A stretch of DNA of 64,000 nucleotides from Gaeumannomyces sp. JS-464 (GCA_002197995.1 NGZR01000006.1:434001-498000), one strand, 5' to 3'. Shown: positions 1-11,039, counted from the stretch's first letter. A program made the numbers and translations. The notes: a model not told the origin generated them from the letters alone.

Positions 1-285
1 TGCTAGCGCCGAGACGGCCCTCGTCGCTGCTGTTACTGTCCCTCTTGCTGGAGGTTGCGGTATTGCCGCGAGTCGTCGCGCCATCTTCTTCTGGTGTTCG
101 GTGTCCGCTGGGCTCACCTTGGCAAACCTTGCCAGCTCAACCTGCCGCTGTTCAATCTGGCCCCTGAGTTCCTCCAGGCGCTTTACCCAATCTGGGATGT
201 TGGCCGATAGGCTCTTGAATGCCTCTAAGCGAGCGTATCCGGGCTCGTCCCTGCGGTTAACTTCGTTTTCGATGCGAAGACCCAT
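1..285 (-). CDS. N-terminal part of an unrecognised coiled-coil protein (cut by window edge)
   Basis: An open frame of 95 codons runs on the minus strand from an ATG at 283-285 to the window edge with no stop, so the gene continues to the left. The protein begins MGLRIENEV and is rich in Glu, Arg and Gln. A segment around residues 33-60 (WVKRLEELRG onward) has the spacing of a short amphipathic coiled coil, followed by a basic and then an Ala/Thr/Pro-rich stretch. Codon use is balanced and GC-rich, unlike the AT-rich transposon block to the right. I do not recognise the family. It could be the start of a host gene or of a further transposon ORF. Confidence 0.45.
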   Translation of the reverse strand, partial: MGLRIENEVNRRDEPGYARLEAFKSLSANIPDWVKRLEELRGQIEQRQVELARFAKVSPADTEHQKKMARRLAAIPQPPARGTVTAATRAVSALA

Positions 286-1248
286 CTTCGTTCGAGAGCA
301 GTGAGAAAGGTAGGTAGGGTCCCCTGTAGCACCGTCTCTGTAAGGCGCGCCAGGAGAGGTGCCAAAGCCCGAAAAGACAAAGAGCAGGATAGAACAGGGG
401 CAGCAACACACTAGGGCAAAAATGAAATTGGGAGTCGAGGGGTTTGGACCGTGCGCAGAGTCGATACTACTAGATGTGATGGGTATGTTGTCACCCACAT
501 CCACGTTCCGCACTAGTAGGGGATACTCCACTGCGGAGCCTGGATGGAATTAATTGATTGGTAGAATTGTGTAAGTATCTTTTTGAGCAGGGCCATAAGA
601 ACCCTCGTCGAGCTGGCCGTATTTGGTAAAGCGTCAACATGGGGGCTGGTCAGGTACCTAAGGGTGGGTGATTATTTTCGTACGACACCACAATAGTTAG
701 ACGCTCCGACCGAGATCCCGAGGGTGGGTATTTGGGATGTGGGGAAAGGACCCCCGGCTGAGAAACGGAATAATTAATAAGTGAGGTTGTGGCTCCGTGG
801 GCACGCTATTAGGAGCGAGTGAAAAAAAAGGCATTAAGTCCCCTACCATGGGATGGCATGGGGGCAGGGCAGGGAACAAGGACAAGGACAGCAGAAGCTA
901 TGAACTTGGGTGGCCTAGCGTTGCGAGGGTTAGCCCGGGAGAGAATCGTGGATTTTCGACTGGGTTCGGGCTCGCGCACGGCTTTAACTCACTCCATTTG
1001 TCGTTGCATGGAATTAAGATGGAAGGGAGTGCGCATGTAGCTAATTTGTTCCTGGGACCGTAGCTTTTTAGGCATGACGGCATTGACTCGGGCTGTTTGG
1101 ATTAGGCAAGCGTGGGTGCTTTACGGAAAGCCCCGATACACGCCTGGCTGGGCCGTTCTGCCCACACTCCATTCTTTGCTCTGAGTTGAGACCGGCGTGT
1201 AACCCATGATGCCCTCTCGCTGTCCAACGATGCCGTCGCGAGGGGAGA
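286..1248. other. Intergenic, no supported gene
   Basis: This holds the presumed upstream region of the minus-strand partial gene at 1-285 and then the flank of the LINE. Only short overlapping frames with no recognisable family occur here. I see no tRNA, clear repeat or splice-linked exon. Confidence 0.5.
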
Positions 1249-1613
1249 GAGTAAGTGAGTGAGTGAGTATATTTAACGTTAGTAAGTCGGGATCTACCAG
1301 TCCCTGCCTCCCAAGGGGCATATAACGTGCTAGCGCTACCTAAGCTAAACATTAGGCTACATGTTGCTATCCGGCGGCTAGCAAATTAAACCCGAAGGCA
1401 CACGAAGTCGGGCCGCGTTCCAGCGCTCCTTGTTAGTAAGCGGGCAATCGGCGGTAGGGCGTATGTATATACGCCAGCGTTGTAAAGCGCTGCGGGTGGT
1501 AGTAGTGCGTTCGGCCGGCGAGTATGCCGTAAAGGGGTGGGCCGGGTTTAGGCTGGAAGGTCCTCGGGACCCCCAGGGCCCGGCCGGAAGTGCGGGGGAC
1601 AACGAGCCTACTG

Positions 1614-1994
1614 TTAGTCCTGGTGGTACAAAGGAAAAGGTAAAAGGTGTAGGAGAATAAGGAAAAGGATATATGCGGGCTTTTTAGGCCCGTTGTTATC
1701 GTCCAGCGATAGTATAGTAGTGGTTAGCTTCGCGAACGAAGCAAAAAGGAGGCTTTTGAAAGAGCCGTTTCCAATATCCGGGCTTGTCGGAACCGGGGAG
1801 GGGTCCGCTATAGGCCATTTATTTTCTGCCGTTTTAGCCAACCTGCAAAACATAAGGTGGGAAGGGGATTTGTTTTTTCCGCAGCGGCACGGGTTATCGT
1901 CTTCGTGTTGGAACTTTCGGTGGTACCAGTCGAAATCCCCGTGGCCGGTGCGTGCGGCTATTAGCCGTTGCAATACCTTCCGGTGCAATTGCAA
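1614..1994 (-). pseudogene. LINE copy 1 C-terminal zinc-binding region remnant
   Basis: The frame begins with QLHRKVLQRLIAARTGHGDF and continues to NPCRCGKNKSPSHLMFC, a C-x-C-G-x7-H-x3-C zinc-binding motif typical of the end of LINE ORF2 proteins, where it helps bind the template RNA. The same block is found in copy 2 at about 10480-10650. Readthrough beyond this point into the 3' untranslated part is probably not coding. Confidence 0.7.
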
Positions 1995-2194
1995 CGCTTC
2001 GGGCGTGTTATGGTGCCGGCGGGAGGCCTATAGCCTTATACCGATCCGGAAAGTTGTTTTAAACCATGCGTTCCGGCGTCCCGGGCTGTTTTCCGGGCTA
2101 AAGCCTTTACTCCGGCCACCGTTGGTTTAAAATGTTAAGGTATTGGCAGGCCGATCCAACTTTGCTTCGGCGTTTGCCTTTTCGTTTCCGGGGA

Positions 2195-2548
2195 TTATAT
2201 GGCCCGGGGACCAGCGTACGTATACCTATGTTTATCCATAAAGCAATGGATTTTTTTAAAAGCCTTTTGTGAACTATTAAGGGCCGTGCTTAAACAGCCG
2301 TTGGCCGCCGAGGTGTTATCGAGGCACAAGTGGAAAGTGCAATTGCGGAAGCTCCAAACGGCTTTACGGAGGCCCATCCGGGCCCTTTCCGCCTCGCCGT
2401 CGAATACTTCCGCGGATGCGCTAGCCGGCCGTGCCCGGAAAGTTTGCGTTGGCCGGCTTATATTACCCAGCCGTATCCAACTGCCCGTTTTTGCTTTGGA
2501 CCCGTCGCTATATATTATAACGTCGGGGGTGGGAAGGTGCGAAGCCAC
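2195..2548 (-). pseudogene. LINE copy 1 RNase H domain remnant
   Basis: The minus frame carries VIIYSDGSKAKTGSW near its start, which matches the first catalytic Asp motif (YTDGS) of type I RNase H, then an Ala/Glu-rich helix (SAEVFDGEAERA, catalytic Glu) and LCLDNTSAANG (third catalytic Asp). The domain normally removes the RNA strand after reverse transcription. It lies between RT and the C-terminal zinc motif, as in Tad1-type elements. Confidence 0.75.
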
Positions 2549-3319
2549 GCCGTAAATGCTTTAGCGGCTGCTTTTTTCTTGTGGCCGCCGTAAGCCCCGT
2601 ATATTTATAAAGGAGGTAGGCCGGGCGGGTGCAAGCCGGAAAGGAGTTCGGCCGTTTTTGCAAGAGGTCGCAAGCTTGCCGGGCAGCTTGCTTTAGGCTT
2701 CGGGCGTTAAAAGCCGGCTTAGCCGCTGCGGCCAAGGGGTGATTTTCCGGAACCGTATTTATACGGGCGCAAAACGGAAGCGGGCTTTTCCAAAAGCGCT
2801 TGGGCGCTTGGAATGCCGGATTCGTAATGCAAAGCGTTTATCGGTGCGGTTTTCCAAGCTAAAACCACTGCCGGAAGGACGCGGTTAAGGCTTTATACCC
2901 GTTCGATTAAATGGCCTTAGCGGATAATTGCTATTATGCTGGTTTATACGGGTGTGGTTTGGTTTTGCCCTTATACCACACTTCGGCCCCGTATAAAGCC
3001 GTAGGGATTATAACCGTCGTAACGGCTTTTGTACCGAATGTGCCGGTATCCCCCTATCGAATTCGTAAGCCTTCGGAGGTGGTTAGCAACGCTTTGGGCT
3101 TTTGCAGCCCTTTATCACGTGGGCTTTAAAATTAAGCCTTTGGTCGAAAAAACCCCTAACCACCGTAAAGCTCCTGTAGCTTGTTATATGGTAAGGCTTT
3201 CGCCGTAACCGCCAGGGTTGTAGGATTTTTCCGCTTAAAAAATGCATAAGCTCGCATTTCCCCGGGTCGAAAGCCACTTTATTAGCCCTTCCTAGCGAAG
3301 GATTTCCGTTACCGTTGCC

Positions 3320-3900
3320 TTTGCTTTAGGAGCACTCTTCGGAAGTGCTACCCGTTACGCAAATGCCTATATCGTCCGCGTATCCGTACTTAACCGCTTT
3401 TGCTTTAGGTAGGATTTCGGCCATATAAAGCATAAATAGGACCGGTAACGCCGGTAACCCTTGGGGTAGCCCGCAGTTCGGGGAAAAAGGGGGTGCCGTG
3501 GCGTCCTTTAAACGCATTTTAACCACCCTGTTTCCTGCAAAGATAATACCTATATACTAACGTTGGATCCCAGCCTTGGTTTAGGAGCTTCCGAAAAAGC
3601 CTCCGGCGGAGTACGGCGTAAAAGCCCCTTATACATCCATATAACGAGGGCGGCCGTTTTATGCTTTTGGAAGGCCCGTTCCACCTCGTGGGCACGCATG
3701 CCGTTAAATCGATGGCGGCCTTTTTCGGGGTAGCCCCGGCGTGTTGCGGGGCTATAAGCCCGTGTGTATAATGCGAGGGATGCCATCCGCGAAGCCACTA
3801 ACCGTTCCAGCCCTTTCCTAAGCACGGGAGCAAAGCTATCGGGCGGTAGGATTTTGGGTCCGTTATATCCGTTTTTCGGCTTTTTTAGCATAACCACTTC
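3320..3900 (-). pseudogene. LINE copy 1 reverse transcriptase remnant
   Basis: Two minus-strand stretches align with the better preserved copy 2. 3550-3897 has the KGLERLVASR and HEVERAFQKHKTAAL motifs of the fingers/palm. 3326-3526 has CGLPQGLPALPVLF (the LPQGSP-like motif) and the catalytic YGYADDIG (Y-A-D-D). The two are in different frames, so at least one frameshift separates them. Asp-Asp of the active site is retained although the ORF is broken. Confidence 0.8.
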
Positions 3901-4599
3901 CGCTGTGCGGAAAGGGCCGGGTGGTGCCCGGCTTTAAGGCAAGCTTCGAAAAGGGCCTAACGTATTCCCTATTGCCGGCATGCCGCTGTAACAGCTTAAC
4001 CGTTAAAAATCGACCCGGGGCCGTGTTTGCCTACCGACGGTGCATTTCCGGCATTCCTTTAGGGGACGTGGGGGTCCCACGGGAGTTGTGCGGTTTTAAG
4101 GGCCCTTTTGCTGCAACGGGTCCTTTTGTAGGTCGTCCTCCGCCGTAAACCTACGGAGGATTTTGCGGCCTAATGCTTCCGCTTTATCCCCGGGGCTATT
4201 ATAACCTCCCCGTCGATATTTAACGGGGGAAGCCGTATAGCGGGTATAAGTTTATGCCATTTTACAGCCGGTATACGCTTTCAAAATCCACTTTTTCCAG
4301 CACGCTGGCCTAATGCTGTTTTTTAGCCGCCCGACCGTTGCTTTTAAACACGGGCTTCGGCCGTAAAAGGCCCGTTTGCCATAGCTTTTGCAAGTCCCGT
4401 TATGCGTTAGCGCACTTTTCGTTCCACCAGGGTTGCCTTTTTTTTAGCTTTAGGCCCCCGGCCGAAGCTATTAACGCATTTTTTAGCAGGTTTATTAATG
4501 CCTCGGCCGCTTTATTAAGTAATCGCCGTGCATGGATTTGTAAGGCGGCAAACTGCCGGCCCCCGTTGCTACCGCGTTTGCGAAAAACGGTAGTTTATC

Positions 4600-5260
4600 G
4601 TTTGGTAGCGTAATACGCCGGCAGTTCCGGAACGGAGTTATTGCGGTTAGGAATTTCGATCCGTATCGAGCGGTGGTCCGAATCGGTTGCTAGCGAAGGG
4701 TCGATTTCCGCTGTTGCCAAAGGGGCGTTGGAAAAGGTAAAATCCAAAACGCCCCTATCGTTATGCGTAGGTTAGCCTGGGTCGGTAAGTAGGAGGTTAT
4801 AAGTATTAGCCATTGGGCTATATCCTAGCCCTATTCCTATTACCCTAACCGGATCCCACGCCGAACCTGCGTTAAATCCCCAGCTATAATGCATTTTGCC
4901 GTTGGGCGCTAACGTAGCAAAAGGTTTAACGAGGGTTAAAAGGTCCTTTAAAAGCCTATATACGTTAACAAAGGTGCACCCGGCGACGGTAAGCCAAAGG
5001 ATGTCCCGGGTGTTGCTGCCGGCCGGTCCGCTACGGCCGGAAGCCCCGGGTTTTCCGTACGTAAGTTATTACCCGAGGCTTGGTTTAGTGGTCGTGCCAG
5101 CTATTTACCGGAGTAAATAGCTCGTACGACGGGTGGGTGCAAAGCATAAGCTTTCTTTTCTACGCGCTAGGGGGCTTTTGCATTAGCACCACGTTTGATA
5201 TTTTGGCTTTAAAATAGTTGGAGGAAAGTAGCCCACGCTTCCCAACTGCGTCGAACGTTC
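4600..5260 (-). pseudogene. LINE copy 1 ORF2 endonuclease remnant
   Basis: The complement of about 4770-4650 translates as DRGVLDFTFSN followed by ATDSDHRSIRIE. The S-D-H triad is the C-terminal catalytic motif of exonuclease/endonuclease/phosphatase (APE-type) LINE endonucleases, which nick the target for target-primed reverse transcription. The N-terminal catalytic part is not readable. It lies directly upstream (minus strand) of the linker into the RT domain. Confidence 0.65.
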
Positions 5261-5317
5261 GCTTGGGCGGCGGTTAAAGCACGGCAGCGTCCGGGGCGAG
5301 GCCCTGGGCGCCGGGCC

Positions 5318-6990
5318 CTATTGCCATGCGCTTATTGTATCCAGTTGGCTGCTGGCATACGTAAAAGCGGCGTTGGTGTATTGGGCTTTGGCTTTAAGGT
5401 TGTTGGCCGGCGGTACCGTCGGTTTCTTCCGGGGGTTTTCGGTTATTTCGATAGCCCTTTTAAGCTCGGGAAAGTCCAGTTCCATATCCGCCAGTACTTC
5501 GTATTGGTTGTTAAAACTAACTTTAAGCCTTTTGGCAGGGTGCTTTTCCCTGCCGGCCGTACGGGCCACGCCTCGAAGCCGGCGGGCTTGCCGGGTTTGT
5601 TATAACGGCGAGGCGACGGCGGGGGCGGCGGGGGTGGCAGCGGCGATAGGATGGCTAAAGTAACGGCGATAACGGTATTAGCCGTAAGGTTAACAGCGGG
5701 CGGTATCGGTTATATTAGCGGTGTCGTTAATGGTAATAACGGTAGCCGCAGTAATAGCGGTAGCGGTTATGGCGGAGCCGCCGTAATAGTGGCGGTTGCG
5801 GGAAGGGTATCGTCGGTAGCAGCGGCAGCGACGGTGGCGGTGGTAGCGGCGGCTTCCGCCGCTTTTGCCGCCGCCCGGTAAGCTTGTGCGCTTAACCTTT
5901 TAACAGCCCCTTTTTTTTATAGGCTAAGTGCTTTAGCACTCCGTTTACCCGTACGGGCCTTATAGGCAGTTCGGGTGGTTGGCAAAGTACGAGCCCGTGC
6001 AGTTCGCGCATTGCGGGGGGGCCGTACACGGTTGTACGTGCCGGTCGTCGTTTATTTTCCCGCACCGAAGGCACCTATCGGCCCGGGCGTAATTGCGGGC
6101 CACGTGAAAGCCGTGGCAGCCAAGGTGTGCTGGGTAACCGGCGGGTGTCGTTATACGCGGCGTGAAAAAAATGTGATCTTTTAAAGCTTAAACCTTGCCA
6201 TTTGCGTATAAAGGGATATAATCCACGATATACGCTTTTAATAGTCGACGCCGGCCCCGGAAGGCTTAACGTTTACCGGTTTGTGCTTTGTTTGGGCTTT
6301 CATTTCCTCCCGAACCAGTTTATCCGATACCGGGACGTATTGTCCAAAGCCGTTGGTTAAGGAGGTAAGGCAGCCGGAAATTACGTAGTTGTATTAAATT
6401 TCGGGCTTTTCGATCTTTTCGTCGTTATATAAACGGCCTAGTTCGAATCGGTGCTGCAAAAGCCGGTTTTAAATATCGGCCGTTTTTGCTTTTAACACGA
6501 ACCTGGTAAAGGATCGGTACGCTTCCGGGACATCGGCCGTCGTAAACGGCAGGTTTTTGCTATCGGCAAAGGCTTTGCGAATGCTAAAGCCCGTTTGTTG
6601 GTTAGCTTAAGCTGCCGTTTTTCCGGGATTTTAACGAACACCCGAAAGTCGGCTTTAAAGCCTGTTAATAAGCGGGGTGCCCGGGTAGTTTGGGGCGTAC
6701 GGCTCCGAAAAGCCTGTGCGGGTTGTTGGGGTTATTGGTGGCCCTCTCGGGCCACCGACGCGTAGGTGGCCGGAGGCGCGCGTTGCGAGGGCTTCGGGGC
6801 CCCGTATAAGCTTTTTTCCTTTTCGGCCGGCGTAGGTAAGCCGAAAAGGGCTTGTTTAGCGTAGTCGATAAAGCAATCTTTCCAGCCGTTAGCTTCGGGG
6901 ATTGCTTTCGCCGGAAGGGAGGTAATGCCGGCGTTGATAAATCGGGTTAGCGTAGCGCAAATTAAGGCCGTTTGTTGTTATTTGCGGCTA
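5318..6990 (-). pseudogene. LINE copy 1 ORF1 (gag-like, zinc-knuckle) remnant
   Basis: Translating the complement of about 6130-5950 gives a cysteine/histidine cluster (CLRCGKINDDRHVQPC, then CANC with a following His and Cys), which is the double zinc-knuckle pattern of Tad1 ORF1 proteins. An upstream stretch (complement of about 6350-6240) reads as basic nucleic-acid-binding protein sequence. Downstream is an alanine/threonine-rich low-complexity linker (complement of 5880-5640) and a readable C-terminal block at 5318-5569. Stops such as TAA follow the knuckles, so the ORF is dead. Confidence 0.65.
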
Positions 6991-7450
6991 TAACTCGCAA
7001 TAATTTCCTCCGCGGCCGCCGCGGCCGACCCGACAGGTGGGCGCGTGCGCCGGCGTTAGGGGAGGGGGGGAGGGGCACCTGTGCCAGTGCTGCCGTCGTG
7101 GGAGCCTTTCTGGCCTTAATCGGGCCCTATTAGGTGTTGCTAATTCCGCAACGGGAACGGCGTAGTCGGGTGCGCTAACGCGCGGGGGGGCCCGGGTGGC
7201 AGCGACGCGTTCCTCCGGGCCGTAAGGCCGACGAGGAGGGCGCGCGCCACCCTATTGGCCGAAGGGGGGGCTGTTGGCAACGGCATGTTGCCGTCGCCAG
7301 CGCCGTTGGCAGGCGTGGTTATTGGTGTTAGGTCGCTAATTGGCGGGTGTTAAGGATTTGTATGCAATTTAGCAATATGCACTAACAGCGCAATGCCAAA
7401 AATTAAGGAATTCGAGAAAGGTGCCGTCGCGAGGGGCTCCGGTGGCATAG

Positions 7451-8439
7451 TGGCAAAGCTATGCGGGTGGGGAGTTATGTGTAAAGCTTAAGTATTGCAA
7501 AGTAAAAGTGCATGCAATAAACCGTTTGAATTAATTTCTACCTTTGCGGAACTAGTAGGAAAAGGCTGTTAAAAGTGGGAAACCCTCGGGTTTTATATAC
7601 ACGAATGCGCGGTAAAGATATCAAGCCCTCGTTGGTTTCGCCCGGTGCGTGTTACGCACCGGCCGAAAGCGGCGAGGGTATTTAACGGGCACCGGGGTTT
7701 TGTAACACGGCTTTACCAGCAAATCTCCCGTAAAACCCCCACCTTCCCCCGAAAAATTCTTCCCACCGGACCCACTGTTAATGGCCGTTAAAAAAGCCCG
7801 GCCATTTTAGTATTAGGGCTACCAAAAATAAGCCGGCTGCACAACAGGGTTTAACAAGCCATTTAGCTTTGTTCGACCCGCGTTTTCCGACTCCTTTTAA
7901 CAACGACGTCGGCAACGCAACTGGGCTAAAAAAGCAGAAAAAGTAGGCTGGCAAAAGTTCGGGGTGCTTATTGCCAGCTAATGGGAAAGCCTACACCTTA
8001 TCGCCCAAAGCGCGCTTCGCGCGCGCCGAAACCTTCGACAATCGGATTGCTCCAACCTCCGCGCATTACCAAACCGCCTTTTAACTTCCATCGCCCTCGC
8101 CTCGCGAACCTACGAGCCGAACGATTCGAAACGCATAAGAAGATTGCAGGCCGGCAAGCAGTTAAAACACATTGGACGAATAGCCGGCCCGGCCGCCGCC
8201 GTCCCCGCCATTTTCGGGACTCCTCGTCCCTATTATCCACGCGATTCCTCCTCGGTCGACCGCACCCACGATACGCACGGCGCAAGTTTGGCCTGCTGCA
8301 TAAGCACGCACGCGTAAGATTTTTAAAATCCTAAACGGTTTTGTTTGTTACCCGTATCGTGCACGGCTTCGATCGTCCTACGATTGGCAAACCGCGTAGC
8401 GTATCGTTAATACGCGATAAACACATAAGGAGCATATAG
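7451..8439. other. Degenerate inter-element sequence, no supported gene
   Basis: This lies between the 5' end of LINE copy 1 and the LINE 3' fragment. It includes a strong perfect inverted repeat at about 7648-7668 (stem CCGGTGCGT, loop GTT) and an Arg/Pro-rich open stretch at 7981-8334 that matches nothing I recognise on either strand. It may be older transposon debris. Confidence 0.4.
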
Positions 8440-8684
8440 GGTTGGAATTAGGCCTTTTAGCCCCCGAACTTTCTTTTTTCGGCCGGGCTTAAGGGGGGAC
8501 CGTTGCGATCCCTTCCGCTTACACCCGGCCTTGCACTTTCCCGGCACTTTGCCGGCCGACTGCTTTCCTTTACCACCAACAGCAGCGCTTACAACGCCCC
8601 GGCGTTTATTCGCCCTTTTGCCGATTGCCCGCTCACTAACAAGGAGCGCCGGAATGCGGCCTAAAAACCGTGTGCCTTAGGTAG

Positions 8685-8724
<40 letters not shown>

Positions 8725-8896
8725 GCTGGCTTGCCTTATGGTTTAATTTGTTAACCGCTTCGATAGCAATATATAGCCTAGTGTTAAGCTTAGGTAGCGC
8801 TAGCAGTTATAGCCCCTTGGGAAGTAGGGACTGGTAAATCCCGACTAGCTAACGTTAAATATACTTTCTTTTTTTTTCTTTCTCTTTCTTTCCCCA
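8440..8896 (+). mobile_element. LINE copy 3: 3'-end fragment of the same Tad1-like family
   Basis: From about 8440 the plus strand aligns with the 3' untranslated ends of copies 1 and 2: shared blocks include GCTCACTAACAAGGAGCGCC, GTTTAATTTGTTA, TTAAGCTTAGGTAGCGCTAG and the terminal AACGTTAAATATAC (ends 8864). Unlike the other copies, which carry an (ACTC)n tail, this copy is followed by a T/C-rich tract (8865-8896). A run of 36 T at 8688-8723 interrupts the block. Only the last ~430 bp is present, so it is strongly 5' truncated. Confidence 0.75.
8688..8723. repeat. T36 homopolymer inside LINE copy 3
   Basis: A run of 36 T interrupts the LINE 3' end at a place where copies 1 and 2 are continuous. 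About 60 bp in all (flank, T tract, flank) is extra here. A reverse-oriented poly(A) insertion tail or strand-slippage expansion would explain it. Confidence 0.8.
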
Positions 8897-9504
8897 AATG
8901 CGTTAATAGCTTTCGGCCGAAAGCCTAAAGCCAAAAGAAAAGGATAACCTTAGTGGAACGAAAAGTGCGCCAACGCCCAACGAAACTTTGCAAAAGCTAT
9001 GGGAAACGACAGGCCTTTTACAGCCGAAGCCCGTGCTTTAAAAGCAACGGTTCGGACGGCTAAAAGACAGCATTGGGCCAGCGTGCTGGAAAAAGTGGAT
9101 TTCCCGAAAGCGCTGTACCGTGCTGTAAAGTGGCATAAACTTGCACCCGTTATATGGCTTCCCCTGTTAAATATCGACGGGGAGGTTATAATAGCCCCAA
9201 GGGATAAGCGAAAGTATTAAGCCGTAAAATCCTCCGTAGGTTTACGGCGGAAAACGATTTACAAAAGGACCCGTTGCAGTAAAAGGCTACTTAAAGGACC
9301 GCACAACTCCCGTGGGACCCCCACGTCCTTTTGGAAGAATGCCGGAAGTGCACCGTTGGCACGGCAAACACGGCCCCGGGCGTCGACTTCTTAACGGTTA
9401 AGCTGCTTATAGCGGCATAGCCGGCAATAGGGGAATACGTTAAGGCCTTTTTCGAAGCTTGCTTTAGGGCCGGGCACCATTTTGGCCTTTTCCGCACAGC
9501 GGAG

Positions 9505-10170
9505 GTGGTTATGCTAAAAAAGCCGAACAAAACGGATATAACGGATTTAAAATCCTACCGCCTGATAGCTTTGCTCCCGTGCTTAGGGAAAGGGCTGGAA
9601 CGGCTGGTGGCTTCGCGGATAGCGTCCTTCGCATTACAATACGGGCTTATAGCCCCGCAACACGCCGGGGCTACCCCGAAAAAGGCCGCCATCGATTTAA
9701 CGGCATGCGTGGCCCACGAGGTGGAACGGGCCTTCCAAAAGCATAAAACGGCCGCCCTCGTTACCATGGATGTACAAGGGGCTTTCGACGCCGTACTCCG
9801 CTGGAGGCTTTTTCGGAGGCTCCTAAACCAAGGCTGGGATCCAACGTTAGTACGATGGGTATTATCTTTCGCAGGAAACAAGGTGGTTAAAGTGCGTTTG
9901 GAGGACGCCACGGCACCCCTTTTTTCCCCGAACTGCGGGCTACCCCAAGGGTTACCGGCGTTACCGGTCCTATTTATGCTTTATATGGCCGAAATTCTAC
10001 CCAAAGCAAAAGCGGTTAGGTATGGATACGCGGACGATATAGGCATTTGCGTAACGGGTAGCACTTTGGAAAAGGGGCCCGAATGGGCCTCCGTAAAGCC
10101 GTTTAAAGCTTCCGCAATTGCACTTTCCACTTATGCCTCGATAACACCTCGGCGGCTAACGGCTGTTTAA
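9505..10170 (+). pseudogene. LINE copy 2 reverse transcriptase
   Basis: This is the best preserved RT in the window: 222 codons without a stop. Visible motifs in order are KSYRLIALLPCLGKGLERL (RT1/2), VTMDVQGAFDAV (first catalytic Asp), GLPQGLPALPVLFMLYM and YGYADDIGICV (catalytic YADD). After about residue 190 the frame runs across a deletion joint into RNase H sequence in a wrong frame and stops. Flanking ORF2 sequence upstream (8999-9220) is in another frame. The domain is therefore intact at its active site but is not part of a working ORF2. Confidence 0.85.
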
Positions 10171-10346
10171 GCACGGCCCCTGATAGTTTATAAAAGGCTT
10201 TTAAAAAAATCCATTGCTTTATGGATAAACACCAGGTATACGTACGCTGGTCCCCGAGCCATATGAGAATCCCCGGAAACGAAAAGGCAAACGCTAAAGC
10301 AAAGTTGGGATCGGCCTTGCCAATACCTTAACATTTTAAACCAACG

Positions 10347-10700
10347 GTGGCCGGAGTAAAGGCTTTAACCCGGAAAACAGCCCGGGACGCCCGGAACGCA
10401 TGGTTTAAAAACAACTTTCCGGATCGGTATAAAGCTATAAGCTTCCCGCCAGTACCACAATACACGCCCGAAAAGTTGCAGCTGCACCGGAAAGTACTGC
10501 AACGGCTAATAGCCGCACGCACCGGCCACGGGGATTTCGACTGGTACCACCGAAAGTTCCAGCACGAAGACGATAACCCGTGCCGTTGCGGGCGAAATAA
10601 GTCCCTTTCCCACCCTGTATTTTGCAGGCTGGCTAGGGCGGCAAAAAATAAATGGCCTATAGCGGACCCTCCCCCGGCCTTCGATAGGCCTGGATATTAA
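10347..10700 (+). pseudogene. LINE copy 2 ORF2 C-terminal region with zinc motif
   Basis: This frame carries the same C-terminal block as copy 1 (QLHRKVLQRLIAARTGHGDF, then NPCRCGRNKSLSHPVFC), a C-x-C-G-x7-H-x3-C zinc motif. It precedes the 3' untranslated part, which is split by the copia insertion at 10802/18337. Confidence 0.7.
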
Positions 10701-10797
10701 AAACGGCTTTTCCAAAAGCCCTCCCTTTTTGCTTCGTTCGCTAAAGCCACCAACTACTACACTATCGCCGGACGATAACAACAAGGCCCAAAAAGCC

Positions 10798-10802
10798 TAT
10801 AC
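10798..10802. repeat. Target-site duplication TATAC, left
   Basis: The five bases TATAC directly precede the left LTR and recur directly after the right LTR (18337-18341). A 5-bp duplication is the normal product of Ty1/copia integrases. Confidence 0.9.
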
Positions 10803-11039
10803 TGTTAGTAGGAGTGGTACTCCTGTAGGCACGGAAATCTCCTAAAAGGAAAAAACAAAGATTTATAGATTTGGAACTGGTGTTTGTAATGATGCATGTC
10901 GTCGGAAGGAATTTAAATACAGGAAGGGGATCGCAAAATCCCCTTTTGTAGGCTCGTGGGAGCGCACGGCCAGTAGGCCTGCGGCTTTACGAGGCGTGGG
11001 CCCTTTTTAAATGCACGCGCTAAATCACGTGGATTAACA
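10803..11039 (-). repeat. Copia 3' LTR (left)
   Basis: 237 bp, same length as the right LTR. About 15 positions differ between the two, all of them transitions, mostly with A/T in this copy. A purine-rich stretch on the minus strand directly inside it (complement of about 11050-11058, AAAAAAAGAATTG) may be the polypurine tract. Confidence 0.92.

Larger units (their letters stand above)
1249..7450 (-). mobile_element. Tad1-like non-LTR retrotransposon (LINE), copy 1, near full length but decayed
   Basis: Read on the minus strand, the pieces occur in canonical LINE order: ORF1 (gag-like) remnants with paired zinc knuckles (about 6990-5318), an APE-type endonuclease remnant (about 5260-4600), reverse transcriptase (about 3900-3320), RNase H (2548-2195) and a terminal CCHC-type zinc motif (about 1900). 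The 3' end is set by comparison with the two other copies: the element body ends at the sequence GTTAAATATAC (complement of plus 1267-1277) and is followed by an (ACTC)n-type tail at about 1249-1266. All frames are broken by stops and frameshifts. The 5' end is uncertain; GC-rich sequence at 7020-7330 may be leader or the ORF1 start. Order RT, then RNase H, then CCHC is typical of fungal Tad1 clade elements. Confidence 0.85.
8897..10802 (+). mobile_element. LINE copy 2, left part (5'-truncated, interrupted by copia element)
   Basis: Plus-strand copy of the same Tad1-like LINE, starting abruptly inside ORF2 just before the RT domain (matches complement of copy 1 from about 4480 down). It contains RT (9505-10170), then jumps directly into the RNase H region, and goes on to the CCHC motif (about 10580-10640). 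It stops at 10802, where the copia element begins; the rest resumes at 18337. Compared with copy 1 about 0.9 kb between the YADD motif and the RNase H helix is missing (junction near 10060-10090). Confidence 0.85.
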
